Below are positions 47,449 through 57,917 of a stretch of DNA of 64,000 nt, piece after piece. This stretch comes from Spirochaetales bacterium (GTDB taxonomy: Bacteria > Spirochaetota > Spirochaetia > SZUA-6 > JAFGRV01): contig JAFGKU010000101.1 in assembly GCA_016928415.1 (NCBI GenBank), forward strand, positions 1 through 64,000, written 5' to 3'. The translations under genes were made by a program, and so were the position numbers. The notes beneath the pieces are model-generated. The model worked only from the letters and a program-made list of their open reading frames with translations, did not search any database and was not told where the DNA came from. Position 1 is the stretch's first letter, and each line of letters opens with the position of its first letter.

Positions 47449-48741
47449 ATGGGTAAAACAACAGCACAAAAAATTTTTGACGCGCACAGGATCGATACCC
47501 TGGAAGGGGGTACCAGCGTTCTCAGGCTGGACGCCGTTTTCTGCCACGAGATCACGACCCCCATTGCAATCAATGACCTGGCAGCACGGGGGAAAGACCG
47601 TGTTTTCGATCCGGACAGGATCAAGGCCGTCATCGACCACGTCACGCCGGCCAAGGATTCAAAAACGGCGGAACAGGGCAGGATCATGCGGGAGTGGGCA
47701 AGGCGCCACAAAATAAAGGACTTCTTCGACATCGGCCGGAACGGTGTCTGCCACGCGCTTTTTCCCGAAAAAGGATTCGTGCGGCCCGGCTACACCGTCA
47801 TCATGGGCGACTCGCACACCTGCACGCACGGGGCCTTCTGCGCGTTTGCCGCCGGCATAGGCACCACTGATTTGGAGGTCGGGATACTGAAAGGCATCTG
47901 CACGTTCAAGGAACCGAAAACAATCAAGGTAACCGTGAAAGGGAAACTGCCAGGAGGCGTGTATGCCAAGGACGTCATACTGACCATCATCAGGCAGTTG
48001 ACCGTCAATGGGGCAACGGACAAGGTAATCGAATTTACCGGACCGGCCGTCGATGCGATGAGCATGGAATCACGCATGACACTCTGCAATATGGCCATCG
48101 AGGCTGGCGGTACAACGGGCATCTGCTATCCCGACATGACGACGGTGGAATACCTCTGGCCGTTTATCAAGGACGGGTTCAAGGACAAAAAGGCGGCCCT
48201 GGAAGCGTACAGCCAATGGAAGGCGGACCCGGATGCCGTCTATGAAAAGACAATCGAACTGGACGCCTCCGGCATGGAACCGGTAGTCACGTTCGGCTAC
48301 AAGCCGGACCAGGTAAAAACGGTGAAGGAAATGGAAGGAACCATGGTGGACCAGGTATACCTGGGGTCCTGTACCAATGGACGCATCGAGGATCTCCGGA
48401 TCGCCGCATCGGTAGTGAAGGGCCATAAGATAGCGGACGCGGTACGGGCCGTGGTATCACCGGCCACACCGCTGATATTCGACATGGCCTTGAAGGAAGG
48501 TCTCATCCAGATCTTTATGGATGCCGGTTTCTGCGTGACCAATCCCACGTGCGGCGCCTGTCTCGGCATGAGCAATGGCGTGCTGGCCAACGGGGAAGTC
48601 TGCGCCTCGACCACTAACAGGAATTTCAACGGAAGGATGGGCAAAGGCGGCATGGTCCACTTAATGAGCCCGGCAAGCGCTGCGGCCACGGCCATCAAAG
48701 GGACAATCACCAATTCATCTTTGTACAAGGGGAGGAAATAA
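47449..48741 (+). CDS. leuC: 3-isopropylmalate/homoaconitate dehydratase large subunit family
   Basis: MGDSHTCTHGAFCAFAAGIGTTDLE; VYLGSCTNGRIEDL; TNPTCGACLGMSNGVLANGEVCASTTNRNFNGRMG; RBS aaggagg. Confidence 0.9.
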   Translation: MGKTTAQKIFDAHRIDTLEGGTSVLRLDAVFCHEITTPIAINDLAARGKDRVFDPDRIKAVIDHVTPAKDSKTAEQGRIMREWARRHKIKDFFDIGRNGVCHALFPEKGFVRPGYTVIMGDSHTCTHGAFCAFAAGIGTTDLEVGILKGICTFKEPKTIKVTVKGKLPGGVYAKDVILTIIRQLTVNGATDKVIEFTGPAVDAMSMESRMTLCNMAIEAGGTTGICYPDMTTVEYLWPFIKDGFKDKKAALEAYSQWKADPDAVYEKTIELDASGMEPVVTFGYKPDQVKTVKEMEGTMVDQVYLGSCTNGRIEDLRIAASVVKGHKIADAVRAVVSPATPLIFDMALKEGLIQIFMDAGFCVTNPTCGACLGMSNGVLANGEVCASTTNRNFNGRMGKGGMVHLMSPASAAATAIKGTITNSSLYKGRK

Positions 48742-48743
48742 CG

Positions 48744-49268
48744 ATGAAGGAATTTAACGGAAAAGTCTTATTTTTAAACAGGTCCGATATCAATACGGAT
48801 GAGATCATTCCCGCCAAGTATCTCACTGAAATTACTAAGGAAGCGTTAAAGTCATTTCTTCTGGAAGACCTGACATTGGAAGGCTTTGATCCGAAAAGGG
48901 ATGTCGCTGAAAAAAAGGTGGTTGTCACAAGGGCCAATTTCGGCTGCGGTTCCTCGCGTGAACATGCGCCGTGGGCACTGGAAGTCAACGGTATCAACCT
49001 GGTTATCGCGGAAAACTTTGCCCGCATATTCAGGCAGAACATGTACAACTGCGGAATGATCGCCTGTGAATTACCTGAAAAAACGGTGGATGACCTTTTC
49101 AAGGAATTCGCCGGTAAAGAAACGGAACTGGCAACCGATCTTTCCAGGAATGTGTTTGTTTTCAAGTCCGGTGCATCGACAAAGGAAGTGCCTTTTTCCA
49201 TTTCCGGATTCGACAAGGCACTGGTTGAAGCCGGGGGATGGGTGGAGTATGCGGACGCAAAGTATTGA
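48744..49268 (+). CDS. leuD: 3-isopropylmalate/homoaconitate dehydratase small subunit family
   Basis: NRSDINTDEIIPAKYLT; VTRANFGCGSSREHAPWAL. Confidence 0.9.
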   Translation: MKEFNGKVLFLNRSDINTDEIIPAKYLTEITKEALKSFLLEDLTLEGFDPKRDVAEKKVVVTRANFGCGSSREHAPWALEVNGINLVIAENFARIFRQNMYNCGMIACELPEKTVDDLFKEFAGKETELATDLSRNVFVFKSGASTKEVPFSISGFDKALVEAGGWVEYADAKY

Positions 49269-50361
49269 TAAAACGATCTGTGTTTTACCGGGCGACGGAA
49301 TAGGTCCGGAAATCACGGAACAGGCAGTCAAGGTATTAAGGGCCGTGGCCGGTTTATTCGGCCACGGCTTTCATTTCGTGTATGCCGATTTCGGGGCGGG
49401 TGCCTACTTCAAGCACGGGAATCCTTTTCCCGATGCAACGAAAGAGGCCTGCGATGACGCCGATGTCATCCTGAAAGGCCCCATCGGTCTGCCCGTTGAT
49501 GAAATTTCGACAATCCCGGCGGACAAACGCCCGGAAGGGGCGGTACTGTCCCTCCGAAAAAGGTACGACACGTACGCCAACTTGAGACCCGTCACCGTCA
49601 CCCCGTCGTTCTTCCGCTATTCACCGCTAAAGGAAAGTGTTTTCACCGGCGCCATAGATATCCTCATGATCCGCGAGCTCGTAGGGGGCATTTACTTCGG
49701 GTCAAGGACGGAAGGGGAAGAGACCATGTTTCAATACGCGGAGGACAATTGCACGTATAACAGGGACCAGGTGGAAAGGATCGTCCGGTACGCCTTCAAT
49801 GCCGCTCGGGAAAAAGGAGTGCGGTTGACGCATATCCACAAGGCGAACGTGCTGGCGACCAGCCGCTACTGGAACAGGATTATAGACGAGGTAAAAAAAG
49901 ACTACCCCGACGTGGAGTGCGTGTCCATGCTCGTGGACAATGCCGCGTTCCAGATGGTGAAGGATCCCTGCCGGTTCAATGGAATCGTCCTGACCGAAAA
50001 CATGCTGGGAGACATTCTTTCAGACCAGATGGGTGCCCTGCCCGGTTCCCTCGGATTCATGGCCTCATTGAGCCTGGGTCCGGAAAAAAGTTATGCCGAA
50101 CCGGCGCACGGGTCGGCCTGCGACATTGCGGGGAAAAACATCGCCAACCCGTTTTCCATGATCGGGAGCGCTGCCCTGGTTCTTGAAAAGGTATTCGGCC
50201 TGGAGACGGAAGCACGGCTGGTGCGGGAAGCGATGGACGGGATTTACCGCGACGGCCATGTAACCCATGATATCGCTGAATATGCGGATGAAAACGCGAC
50301 ATCTCTCTCCACGGCCGAATTCGGGGATTTAACCGTCCGGAATCTTGAAAAGATTGCGTAA
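49249..50361 (+). CDS. leuB: Isopropylmalate/isocitrate dehydrogenase family protein
   Basis: ICVLPGDGIGPEITEQAVKVL; start chosen at ATG 49249; EPAHGSACDIAGKNIANPFSMIGSAALVL. Confidence 0.88.
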   Translation: MRTQSIDKTICVLPGDGIGPEITEQAVKVLRAVAGLFGHGFHFVYADFGAGAYFKHGNPFPDATKEACDDADVILKGPIGLPVDEISTIPADKRPEGAVLSLRKRYDTYANLRPVTVTPSFFRYSPLKESVFTGAIDILMIRELVGGIYFGSRTEGEETMFQYAEDNCTYNRDQVERIVRYAFNAAREKGVRLTHIHKANVLATSRYWNRIIDEVKKDYPDVECVSMLVDNAAFQMVKDPCRFNGIVLTENMLGDILSDQMGALPGSLGFMASLSLGPEKSYAEPAHGSACDIAGKNIANPFSMIGSAALVLEKVFGLETEARLVREAMDGIYRDGHVTHDIAEYADENATSLSTAEFGDLTVRNLEKIA

Positions 50362-50487
50362 GCCGCTGTTATAAGGTTTCTCATCCTGTCCTGAAAACTC
50401 CGTAACCGCCCGAATTTGTTTGCATCCCGGTTATAAAAGCATTACCCTTATCAATAGGATTTTAAATGCCGTGTTAAGGGGGAAGTT

Positions 50488-51996
50488 ATGAGAACTGTAA
50501 AAAGCTGTCTGGTTTTATTGATTTTACTGGCAAATACCGTGCTGTCCGCGGGGGACCTGACAATAGGAAACGTGCGGATCACTGCTCCTGAAGGGTGGAA
50601 AGCTCAACAGCAGGGCCCCGTTTATGCCTGGACGGCATCCAAGAAAACAAAGCTTGACTCCCTCCTGCAGTGGGAATACGTCTCACCCCTTAACGGAACG
50701 CTGAAAGACGCGTTTGACTGGAAGCTAAAACAAGAAGAGAGTAATTATGTCGTCCATAAAAAAGATAAAATAAATTCCCTTGACCTTTCACCGCCTTTCA
50801 AGGCGTACTTTACGCAATGGGTCATTTCCAACAAGGGCGGTAAGGCGAAATTCATTTACTTCGGAACGCTGATCGAGGCCCTGGGAAACGTTTATTTCCT
50901 GAAATTAATAACCGGCAGCAACGAAGCCCTGAAAAGCATTCTCTCAACCGAATACAAGGCCATGCTGGAAAGCCTTTCCATAATCAGGCCTGTTCTCCAG
51001 CCCAAAAAGCTTCAAGGCAAACTCAAGGCGATAAGCCCGTTCGGCTTCAAAATAATGGTTCCCGCGGACTGGACTGTAAAAAACAAGGACAATTATTACA
51101 GCTACGACATCTTCATTGAGAAGGTGATATCCGGCTCCGTCAAATTCAAATTTCCGGTTTACATGGTATTACAGACCGGCTCCTTTACCGAAAGGGAAAT
51201 CGCGTTGAAGCATTGGATAGAGAATATACTTTATGCCCATGTATTCGAAAAACGTCCGCATACCTACAATCCCTTTTACGCACTGTCCTGGAAAACCGGG
51301 GCGAACGAGGAGGGAGCCACTTATAAAACAACGCATTTTAACGAATACAACCGGTTCCAGGCGCACATCTGCGGCCACATACTGAACAGGAACAATGCCA
51401 CCTTCCTCATCGCCTCACCGTTCACATACGAAGGTATAAAACTGGAATTGCATGACAAGGCATCCCGGGTTTACGATGCGCTTGTAGACGAGCTAAGAAA
51501 CATAATCATGAATGCAGGCTTTCAGCTCCCGAAAAAAAACCTGCCTGACTGGGAAAATTATCTCGTTAAAAGGAAGCAATACAGGTACGAACGGCATCTG
51601 GATCTTTTCTACGATGTAACGACCTTTTCATCCACTACCAAAATAATCTGGAATTTTTATAATGATAAAACCTGTGAAATGAAAAAAACATCGGATACTT
51701 ATACTTTCAGTGATTTTTCAGACGACTATTACAATCCGAACAATGTTCCCATTACGGTAACGGGCTGGCTGGACAAGGACAATAAAATAGACCGTTCCCG
51801 ATTCGAAGTGCGTGAAGCGGGTAAATCATTGTGGCTGCATGTCATCGACAGTATCGGGATGGGCACCTTCTTCAAACTTGAACCGGAAAAAACGGAAAAA
51901 TACGGTACATTCCAGCCCAGGGGACTGGCCATTGATGATAATATCGAGGGAAAATATTCGGAAGGCAACAATTATCAGGTCTACGAGGCATTGTAA
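50488..51996 (+). CDS. Secreted hypothetical protein upstream of the MoxR/VWA cluster
   Basis: Signal peptide MRTVKSCLVLLILLANTVLSAGD; no family recognised. Confidence 0.6.
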   Translation: MRTVKSCLVLLILLANTVLSAGDLTIGNVRITAPEGWKAQQQGPVYAWTASKKTKLDSLLQWEYVSPLNGTLKDAFDWKLKQEESNYVVHKKDKINSLDLSPPFKAYFTQWVISNKGGKAKFIYFGTLIEALGNVYFLKLITGSNEALKSILSTEYKAMLESLSIIRPVLQPKKLQGKLKAISPFGFKIMVPADWTVKNKDNYYSYDIFIEKVISGSVKFKFPVYMVLQTGSFTEREIALKHWIENILYAHVFEKRPHTYNPFYALSWKTGANEEGATYKTTHFNEYNRFQAHICGHILNRNNATFLIASPFTYEGIKLELHDKASRVYDALVDELRNIIMNAGFQLPKKNLPDWENYLVKRKQYRYERHLDLFYDVTTFSSTTKIIWNFYNDKTCEMKKTSDTYTFSDFSDDYYNPNNVPITVTGWLDKDNKIDRSRFEVREAGKSLWLHVIDSIGMGTFFKLEPEKTEKYGTFQPRGLAIDDNIEGKYSEGNNYQVYEAL

Positions 51997-52053
51997 AGAA
52001 TTATTACATCAAGGTATTCCCAATCGTGAGTTTTTAGGATAAATTTTTCCTTA

Positions 52054-53928
52054 ATGAAAAACTCCGAAAACCGGAAAGCGGTTTTTATTCTGGCCCTTTG
52101 CATGGTATTTTTTTTACCCGTGCAAATCTGTTCTTCCGCAGAGCAGGCATCCATCGATGTCTACTTTGGTTTCAACAATTATATATCGCCCGGTTCGTTT
52201 GTTCCCGTCAGGATTCATCTCCGAACCGTGTCACCTGTCATCAAGGGGACTTTGTCCGTTCAAACGGAAACGGGCAGCGCCTATGAGGATACCCTTTATC
52301 AAACCGTTTATACCCGGGAAATCGATGCGGCATCTGAAACGGGCAGGGATGTCTATTTCACGCTCAAAGCGTGGAACTTCTCGGCACCTGTTTCCGTTAA
52401 ATGGGATGACGGCGGCGGGAAGCCGGTTATAAAAAAAGTAAATTTTGAAAAAATGAAAACGGGGGAACCATTAATCCTCTGCCTGAGCCGTTCCCCTGTC
52501 TGTGATTTTCTTGCCCGTGAACAGGACTGCGCCCTGGCCTATATCTCCCCGCAGGACCTCCCCGTCAATCCCGAAGCATTGGAAGGAACGGGCCTGTTGA
52601 TAATACACGATATCCCCCTGGACATTATCATGCCTGCCCAGGCGGAATCATTAAAGCAATGGGTTTCCCGGGGAGGCGGCATCTTATTCACGGGAACGCC
52701 CTCGCTTTTACAGCAGGTTTTCGGCAGGCTGGCGCCATTGTTTCCGGGTGAAATCAGGGGGGCATCGCAGGCGAAAAGCCTGCCCCTGTTTTTCAGGAAA
52801 TACGGCATACCCGCCACCGGGGGAGTCTCCTTCCCTTTATGGCAGGTTATACCCGGAGAAGAAAGCGACGTCCTGAGCGAAAATGGCAGGATTCTTTTCG
52901 TTAAACGGCCGTTCGGTGCCGGCTTTACCGCTTTCGCGGCCTTTGATTTTGCGCAGAGGCCTTTTTCCGACGGTTCCATGGCCGGTTTTTTCAAAGATGC
53001 AATTATAAAAGGCAGGGACCCCCCGTTATCCATACCATCCGTAGACACGCCGCTCCCCGGCTACATGGAAAAAAAATTAGTCTCGGCGTTTCCCGCCTTT
53101 CAATACCTTCCCCTGTTCGGCGCCGGATTTTTTATTATTCTTCTTTTACTCATTTTTGTTCCCAAAAAAGAAAAATCCTTCACGTACCGGCTCGTCATCC
53201 TGGCGGCCGTTCCCCTGACCGTTGCCGGTTTTTTCTGGATGCTCCTGCGGTTTCAGCTTGTTCCCTCCTCCGCCCTCCTTCAGTCCGTTGAAGTGATTGA
53301 AGTAATACCGGGAAGCCGGACCGCCCGCATTGAACAGGAGACCGGTCTATATTCCTTTCAGGATACCGTAGCCGGTCTTTCCCATGATTCCAATCACGGG
53401 CAGGGAATCATTTTCCCCCTGACTCCTTACTATATACCGGAGGAGCCCTTTATTGTCAGGGACGGCGGCATTATTGAAGGACTGAATATTGCCAAGGGGA
53501 AACCCGTCTTCATAAAAAGCACTTCCATTATTGACTTTCCTCTCATCGTACAGGTCCAGGGAACCGCCGGCAGGGTGGAATTGAAAATAGAAAACCAAAC
53601 AAACCGTAAGGCGGAAGATATCATGCTCATAAATAACAACCGCTGTTTATCCCTTGGAAGCGTGGATGCCGGGGATAAACTTGAAAAAAGCATTGAACTT
53701 CCCCTGACCGACGCCCTGCCGGATACCGGGGGCCTGGTGCTGCTTTATATTAAAAGGCTGCTTGCCTCCGGTAGTGTGGGCCCTGACGATTCTTTATTGA
53801 CCGGCATGATTGAAAGCCCCGTAAACCCGGTCAAACCAGATAAAATATTCTTTTTTAAAGAAAAGCTTACCTTCTTTAATGCTTTCATTGGCGGGGGAAA
53901 AAACATAAGGGAGGAACCGCAACAGTGA
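52054..53928 (+). CDS. Membrane protein with GATase1-like segment
   Basis: Signal peptide, TM segments (PLFGAGFFIILLLLIFVPKK); LLIIHDIPLDIIMPAQAESLKQWVSRGGGILFTG. Confidence 0.65.
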   Translation: MKNSENRKAVFILALCMVFFLPVQICSSAEQASIDVYFGFNNYISPGSFVPVRIHLRTVSPVIKGTLSVQTETGSAYEDTLYQTVYTREIDAASETGRDVYFTLKAWNFSAPVSVKWDDGGGKPVIKKVNFEKMKTGEPLILCLSRSPVCDFLAREQDCALAYISPQDLPVNPEALEGTGLLIIHDIPLDIIMPAQAESLKQWVSRGGGILFTGTPSLLQQVFGRLAPLFPGEIRGASQAKSLPLFFRKYGIPATGGVSFPLWQVIPGEESDVLSENGRILFVKRPFGAGFTAFAAFDFAQRPFSDGSMAGFFKDAIIKGRDPPLSIPSVDTPLPGYMEKKLVSAFPAFQYLPLFGAGFFIILLLLIFVPKKEKSFTYRLVILAAVPLTVAGFFWMLLRFQLVPSSALLQSVEVIEVIPGSRTARIEQETGLYSFQDTVAGLSHDSNHGQGIIFPLTPYYIPEEPFIVRDGGIIEGLNIAKGKPVFIKSTSIIDFPLIVQVQGTAGRVELKIENQTNRKAEDIMLINNNRCLSLGSVDAGDKLEKSIELPLTDALPDTGGLVLLYIKRLLASGSVGPDDSLLTGMIESPVNPVKPDKIFFFKEKLTFFNAFIGGGKNIREEPQQ

Positions 53929-54743
53929 CAAGGAAAAACATCCCTGTTTTTTTAAATGGAATCGGGATCCTTATCGCCAGAAAAAAAGAAAATCTTGTGT
54001 TTGCCGCCTACCTCTCGTTCACGTTCGTGGCATTCCTTTTTTTCACACAACGGCAGGTAATGGTTTCGAAAGATTTACCTCCCGATTACTCGTTTTTCTT
54101 CATAAACTTTATCACGACAGCTCTTGCCGTGTTGATATCCGTTTACCAGGCACTCATGGAAATGGCTTCTCCCGGGTTTAAAAGAATCAGGACATGGTTC
54201 GGGGAAGGCATCAAGCCCCTCTCCTTCTTTTTACAGAAGTTCACGCTGTACGCCGTAATCAGCTGCGTACTGTCGCTTCTTCCCCTTCCCTTCCTCGTCA
54301 TTCAGGCCGTTTCGTCGGGCATGAATGATTCTTTACTCCTGTTTGTCTTCCTTTATAACGTGTGCCTTTTATTGTCCGTGAGATTATTGGGTTTCCTGTT
54401 CAGCCTCCTCCATAAAATCAAGGAATTCCCCCTTTATTTTGTTTTTTTCACTTTCCTGGGAACCATACTCCTTCTTTATTTCGGTTCAACTTTTCTTTTA
54501 CCTCAGGTAAGCATAGCGGGAGCCTTATTGAACCTGAACAACCCCCTGATAAAAAACCTCTCTGAAATACAGGTCTTTCAAACCATGAAACTATCCGCCT
54601 CGTTCGATTATTTCCCGGGAGTTTACTGGACGGGATTATTTTTAAATCTTGGCTTGATTTTTCTTTCTTTTCCCTTGTCCTTGTTCATGATAATAAACTA
54701 TCATGGGAAAATAAGAACAGAGGAAAAGACCCTTGAACAATGA
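53925..54743 (+). CDS. Polytopic membrane protein of the cluster
   Basis: Multiple hydrophobic segments; 4-nt overlap with the upstream gene. Confidence 0.65.
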   Translation: MTRKNIPVFLNGIGILIARKKENLVFAAYLSFTFVAFLFFTQRQVMVSKDLPPDYSFFFINFITTALAVLISVYQALMEMASPGFKRIRTWFGEGIKPLSFFLQKFTLYAVISCVLSLLPLPFLVIQAVSSGMNDSLLLFVFLYNVCLLLSVRLLGFLFSLLHKIKEFPLYFVFFTFLGTILLLYFGSTFLLPQVSIAGALLNLNNPLIKNLSEIQVFQTMKLSASFDYFPGVYWTGLFLNLGLIFLSFPLSLFMIINYHGKIRTEEKTLEQ

Positions 54744-56043
54744 TTCGTTAATAGAAAAACAATCCCGGCGCATCACCAGAAGGGCACGATCCCTTCAGGC
54801 AATCCACGTATTCCTTCTTGCGGCCGTCCCCTTTACCGGCCTCTGTTCAGGCTTTGCCCTGGTAAATCAAATAAACGGCATCACCTTGAATCTTCCGTTG
54901 ATATTCCCGATCGTGCTTGCTTCTTTTCTTGCCGTTTCCATTGCGATATACCTGGTAACCCGCAAAAGCACGCTCCAATGCCTGATCGAGGCGGAAAAAA
55001 AGGCGGACCTGAAGGAAACGTTAAGTACGGCCTACGAATATTCACAACCCAATGATAATCCCTTTACCCCACTTCTCCTCAAGGATGCGTCTGAAAAAAT
55101 GCTTATAATAAATTTGGAAAAGCTGTTCACGTTCCGTTTCAGGCGTGTTTATCTTCTTGTCCCGGTTTTTCTTGCCCTCACCCTTTTTTTCAGTATTATA
55201 AACCTGGATATAGTCCTCTGGCGGGAAACAGGCCCGCAATTTGCCGTATCGGAAAAGAAAATTGTCGAATGGATGAGCGAGACTGTCCGTCTGCCGAGGG
55301 ACGACCCTGATTATGTCTACACAGAACCCGTTGCCGGGGAATGGGACATCCTTGAAAACGAATCTGTACAAAGGGACCTGACGGAAAAGGAACTGAAACA
55401 GGCCATAAAAGATTTCCAGGAGGCCTACAAGACCTGGCCGGAAGAAGTACGGCGGAAAATCCGGGAAAAACTAGCCCGGATAGATGACAGTGAAAAAAGA
55501 ACATTCCTGTCGGATATTATCCCTTCGCCGCCTCCTGAATTCCCGAGGGAAACGCCCAATGATTATATTGTAAAAAACACGGTAAATGAGGAAGACGAAA
55601 AAAATGCCGGGAAGGATACAGGCCACATGCTGGACAATGCAAAGGGGCCTTTGGAATCGGGCCGGGAACAAACAGGCACAGAGGAATCAATGGCGGATGC
55701 CATGGAAAGCCGTGAAGAGGAAAAGGGTAAAAGTTCGGAAGGCAGCAGCCTTTCCGCCCCTTACATGACCACGAATCAGGAGCAGGCATTTGAGATCCTG
55801 AAATCAGAAAAGGAAATTGATTTATCAACCGTACAGAACAGGAGCGAGGAGGATATTATCCGGTTCATCCGGGGAATCCTTCCCGAAGGAAAAAACAGCG
55901 GTAAAGACATTGAAGAATTCATAAAACAAACAAGGCTCGAAACAACGGGAGCGGTCAATAAGGAAAACATTCCGGCTGTATACCGTGAACTGATCAAGCG
56001 TTATTTTACCCGGCTGGGTTTATTCAAGGAGGAAGGCAGATGA
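54733..56043 (+). CDS. Membrane protein with charged helical C-terminal region
   Basis: TM segments near N-terminus, then E/K-rich region; overlaps both neighbours. Confidence 0.65.
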   Translation: MNNDSLIEKQSRRITRRARSLQAIHVFLLAAVPFTGLCSGFALVNQINGITLNLPLIFPIVLASFLAVSIAIYLVTRKSTLQCLIEAEKKADLKETLSTAYEYSQPNDNPFTPLLLKDASEKMLIINLEKLFTFRFRRVYLLVPVFLALTLFFSIINLDIVLWRETGPQFAVSEKKIVEWMSETVRLPRDDPDYVYTEPVAGEWDILENESVQRDLTEKELKQAIKDFQEAYKTWPEEVRRKIREKLARIDDSEKRTFLSDIIPSPPPEFPRETPNDYIVKNTVNEEDEKNAGKDTGHMLDNAKGPLESGREQTGTEESMADAMESREEEKGKSSEGSSLSAPYMTTNQEQAFEILKSEKEIDLSTVQNRSEEDIIRFIRGILPEGKNSGKDIEEFIKQTRLETTGAVNKENIPAVYRELIKRYFTRLGLFKEEGR

Positions 56044-57026
56044 ACGAAGACAAAGCCATGGACAAAATCGAGGAGATACGCTTCAAGTACTCCCTGCTGA
56101 AAAAGGAGCTTTCCAGGGTGATCATAGGCCAGGAGAATATCATAGAGGCCATATTCACCGCCCTGCTCTGCAATGGACATATCCTGCTGGAAGGGGTCCC
56201 GGGCCTGGGAAAGACATCACTCATCAAGGCCTTTGGTTCGGCGATGGATTTAAGCGTGTCGCGCATCCAGTTTACGCCGGACCTCATGCCGGCCGATATT
56301 ACCGGTACCCTCATCATCAACCAGGACGATAATAATAAACGGTACTTCGAGTTTCAGAAGGGGCCTGTTTTTGCCAATATCGTACTGGCGGACGAAATAA
56401 ACCGCGCCACGCCCAAGACACAATCAGCGCTTCTTGAAGCGATGCAGGAGCAGGGAGTGACGGTGGGCGGAACCCTTCACGAACTCGAAAGCCCGTTTAT
56501 CGTGCTGGCAACGCAAAACCCGATAGAGCTGGAAGGCACATACCCGTTGCCTGAAGCACAGCTGGACAGGTTTTTCTTCAAGCTCAAAATCACCTTCCCT
56601 TCCTTTAACGAGCTAAAGGAAATCATTACATTGACAACGGACAAGCCGGCCGACCGGCCTGAAAAGGCATTGAACGGAAAATTCATCAACAGCATTAAAA
56701 GTTTCATTATAAAAGTGCCGGTAGCCGCGCACGTAAAGGATTACGTGCTCAAGATTCTCCTGGCCACACACCCCGACTCGGAATTCGCCACGGCACGGGT
56801 TAAAAAATACGTGAAGTACGGTTCATCTCCAAGGGGAGCGCAGGCGATTCTTCTGGCGGCCAAGGTAAAGGCCGTTTTTGAAAGCAGGTTCAACGTGAGC
56901 ATGGAAGATGTAAGGGAAATGCTCCTCCCCTGCCTGAGGCACAGGATCATTCTCAATTTCGAGGGCGAGGCGGAAGGCATTTCCCCGGAAAATATAATCG
57001 AGGACATAGTCAAGGCAGCGGAATGA
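56040..57026 (+). CDS. MoxR-type AAA+ ATPase
   Basis: ILLEGVPGLGKTSLIKAF Walker A; FANIVLADEINRATPKTQSALLEAMQE Walker B/sensor; ATQNPIELEGTYPLPEAQLDRFFFKL. Confidence 0.95.
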   Translation: MNEDKAMDKIEEIRFKYSLLKKELSRVIIGQENIIEAIFTALLCNGHILLEGVPGLGKTSLIKAFGSAMDLSVSRIQFTPDLMPADITGTLIINQDDNNKRYFEFQKGPVFANIVLADEINRATPKTQSALLEAMQEQGVTVGGTLHELESPFIVLATQNPIELEGTYPLPEAQLDRFFFKLKITFPSFNELKEIITLTTDKPADRPEKALNGKFINSIKSFIIKVPVAAHVKDYVLKILLATHPDSEFATARVKKYVKYGSSPRGAQAILLAAKVKAVFESRFNVSMEDVREMLLPCLRHRIILNFEGEAEGISPENIIEDIVKAAE

Positions 57027-57907
57027 GTGGGGACCTGGTTTTTGAAAGCGGATTCCTAAAACAGCTTGAAACGCTTTACATCCTGTCAAGAAGATTAAAA
57101 AGGGGAAGCGGCAGGGGGGAACACCTGTCATCCCGGAAGGGATACAGCCTGGAGCTTTCGGACTACAGGAATTACACCGTCTATGATGACTTCAGGCACA
57201 TTGACTGGAACGTATCGAGCCGGCTTGAAAAACTTTTTGTCAAGGTTTTCCGGGCGCAGGAGGAAATGACCATCTACCTGCTCCTCGACGCCAGTTCGTC
57301 AATGGCGACGGGAAACCCGTCAAAGCTCCATTATGCGAAACATGTCGCCGCGTCGCTGGCTTACATTGGCTTATCCTCCCTGGAAAGGGTTTACTGCGGC
57401 ACCTTCGCGGAAAAGCTCAAAACACTGATCCCCCTGGGCCGGAACAGGCAGTCTTTTCATAAACTGCTCAGGCACCTTTCCGGGATAAAACCCTCGGGAC
57501 GCACCGACCTGAACAAGTCTCTGTCGGAATACGCACGAACGGCGAAAAAGCCGGGAATCGTCATTCTCATAAGCGACATGCTGGATGAGAACGGCTTTTC
57601 GGGCGGACTGTTATCCCTGCTGTACGCCAGGCTTGAAGTGTTCGTCATCCAGGTTCTGGATAAAAGCGACATGCATCCGTTTGCAACCGGTCCTCTGAAG
57701 CTTACGGACAGGGAAACGGGAAAAACCATTACGCTCCATGTCGATGATTCGATCATTGACCTTTATACACAGCATGCGCTTAAGCACACGAACGGACTGA
57801 AGGATTTCTGCATGCGAAAGGAAATTGACTTTATTCAGACGGATACGGAACTGCCGTTCACGGACCTGGTTTTAAAATACTTGAGGGAAGGAAGCCGGAT
57901 AAGGTAA
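57023..57907 (+). CDS. DUF58 domain protein
   Basis: DYRNYTVYDDFRHIDWNVSSRLEKLFVKVFRAQEEMTIYLLLDASSSMATG. Confidence 0.92.
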   Translation: MSGDLVFESGFLKQLETLYILSRRLKRGSGRGEHLSSRKGYSLELSDYRNYTVYDDFRHIDWNVSSRLEKLFVKVFRAQEEMTIYLLLDASSSMATGNPSKLHYAKHVAASLAYIGLSSLERVYCGTFAEKLKTLIPLGRNRQSFHKLLRHLSGIKPSGRTDLNKSLSEYARTAKKPGIVILISDMLDENGFSGGLLSLLYARLEVFVIQVLDKSDMHPFATGPLKLTDRETGKTITLHVDDSIIDLYTQHALKHTNGLKDFCMRKEIDFIQTDTELPFTDLVLKYLREGSRIR

Positions 57908-57917
57908 AAATAGAATC

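Noticed and set aside
49066-49248. N-terminal 61-aa extension of the leuB-like ORF
   Set aside because: Overlaps leuD out of frame; the family N-terminus ICVLPGDGIGPE fits a start at 49249.
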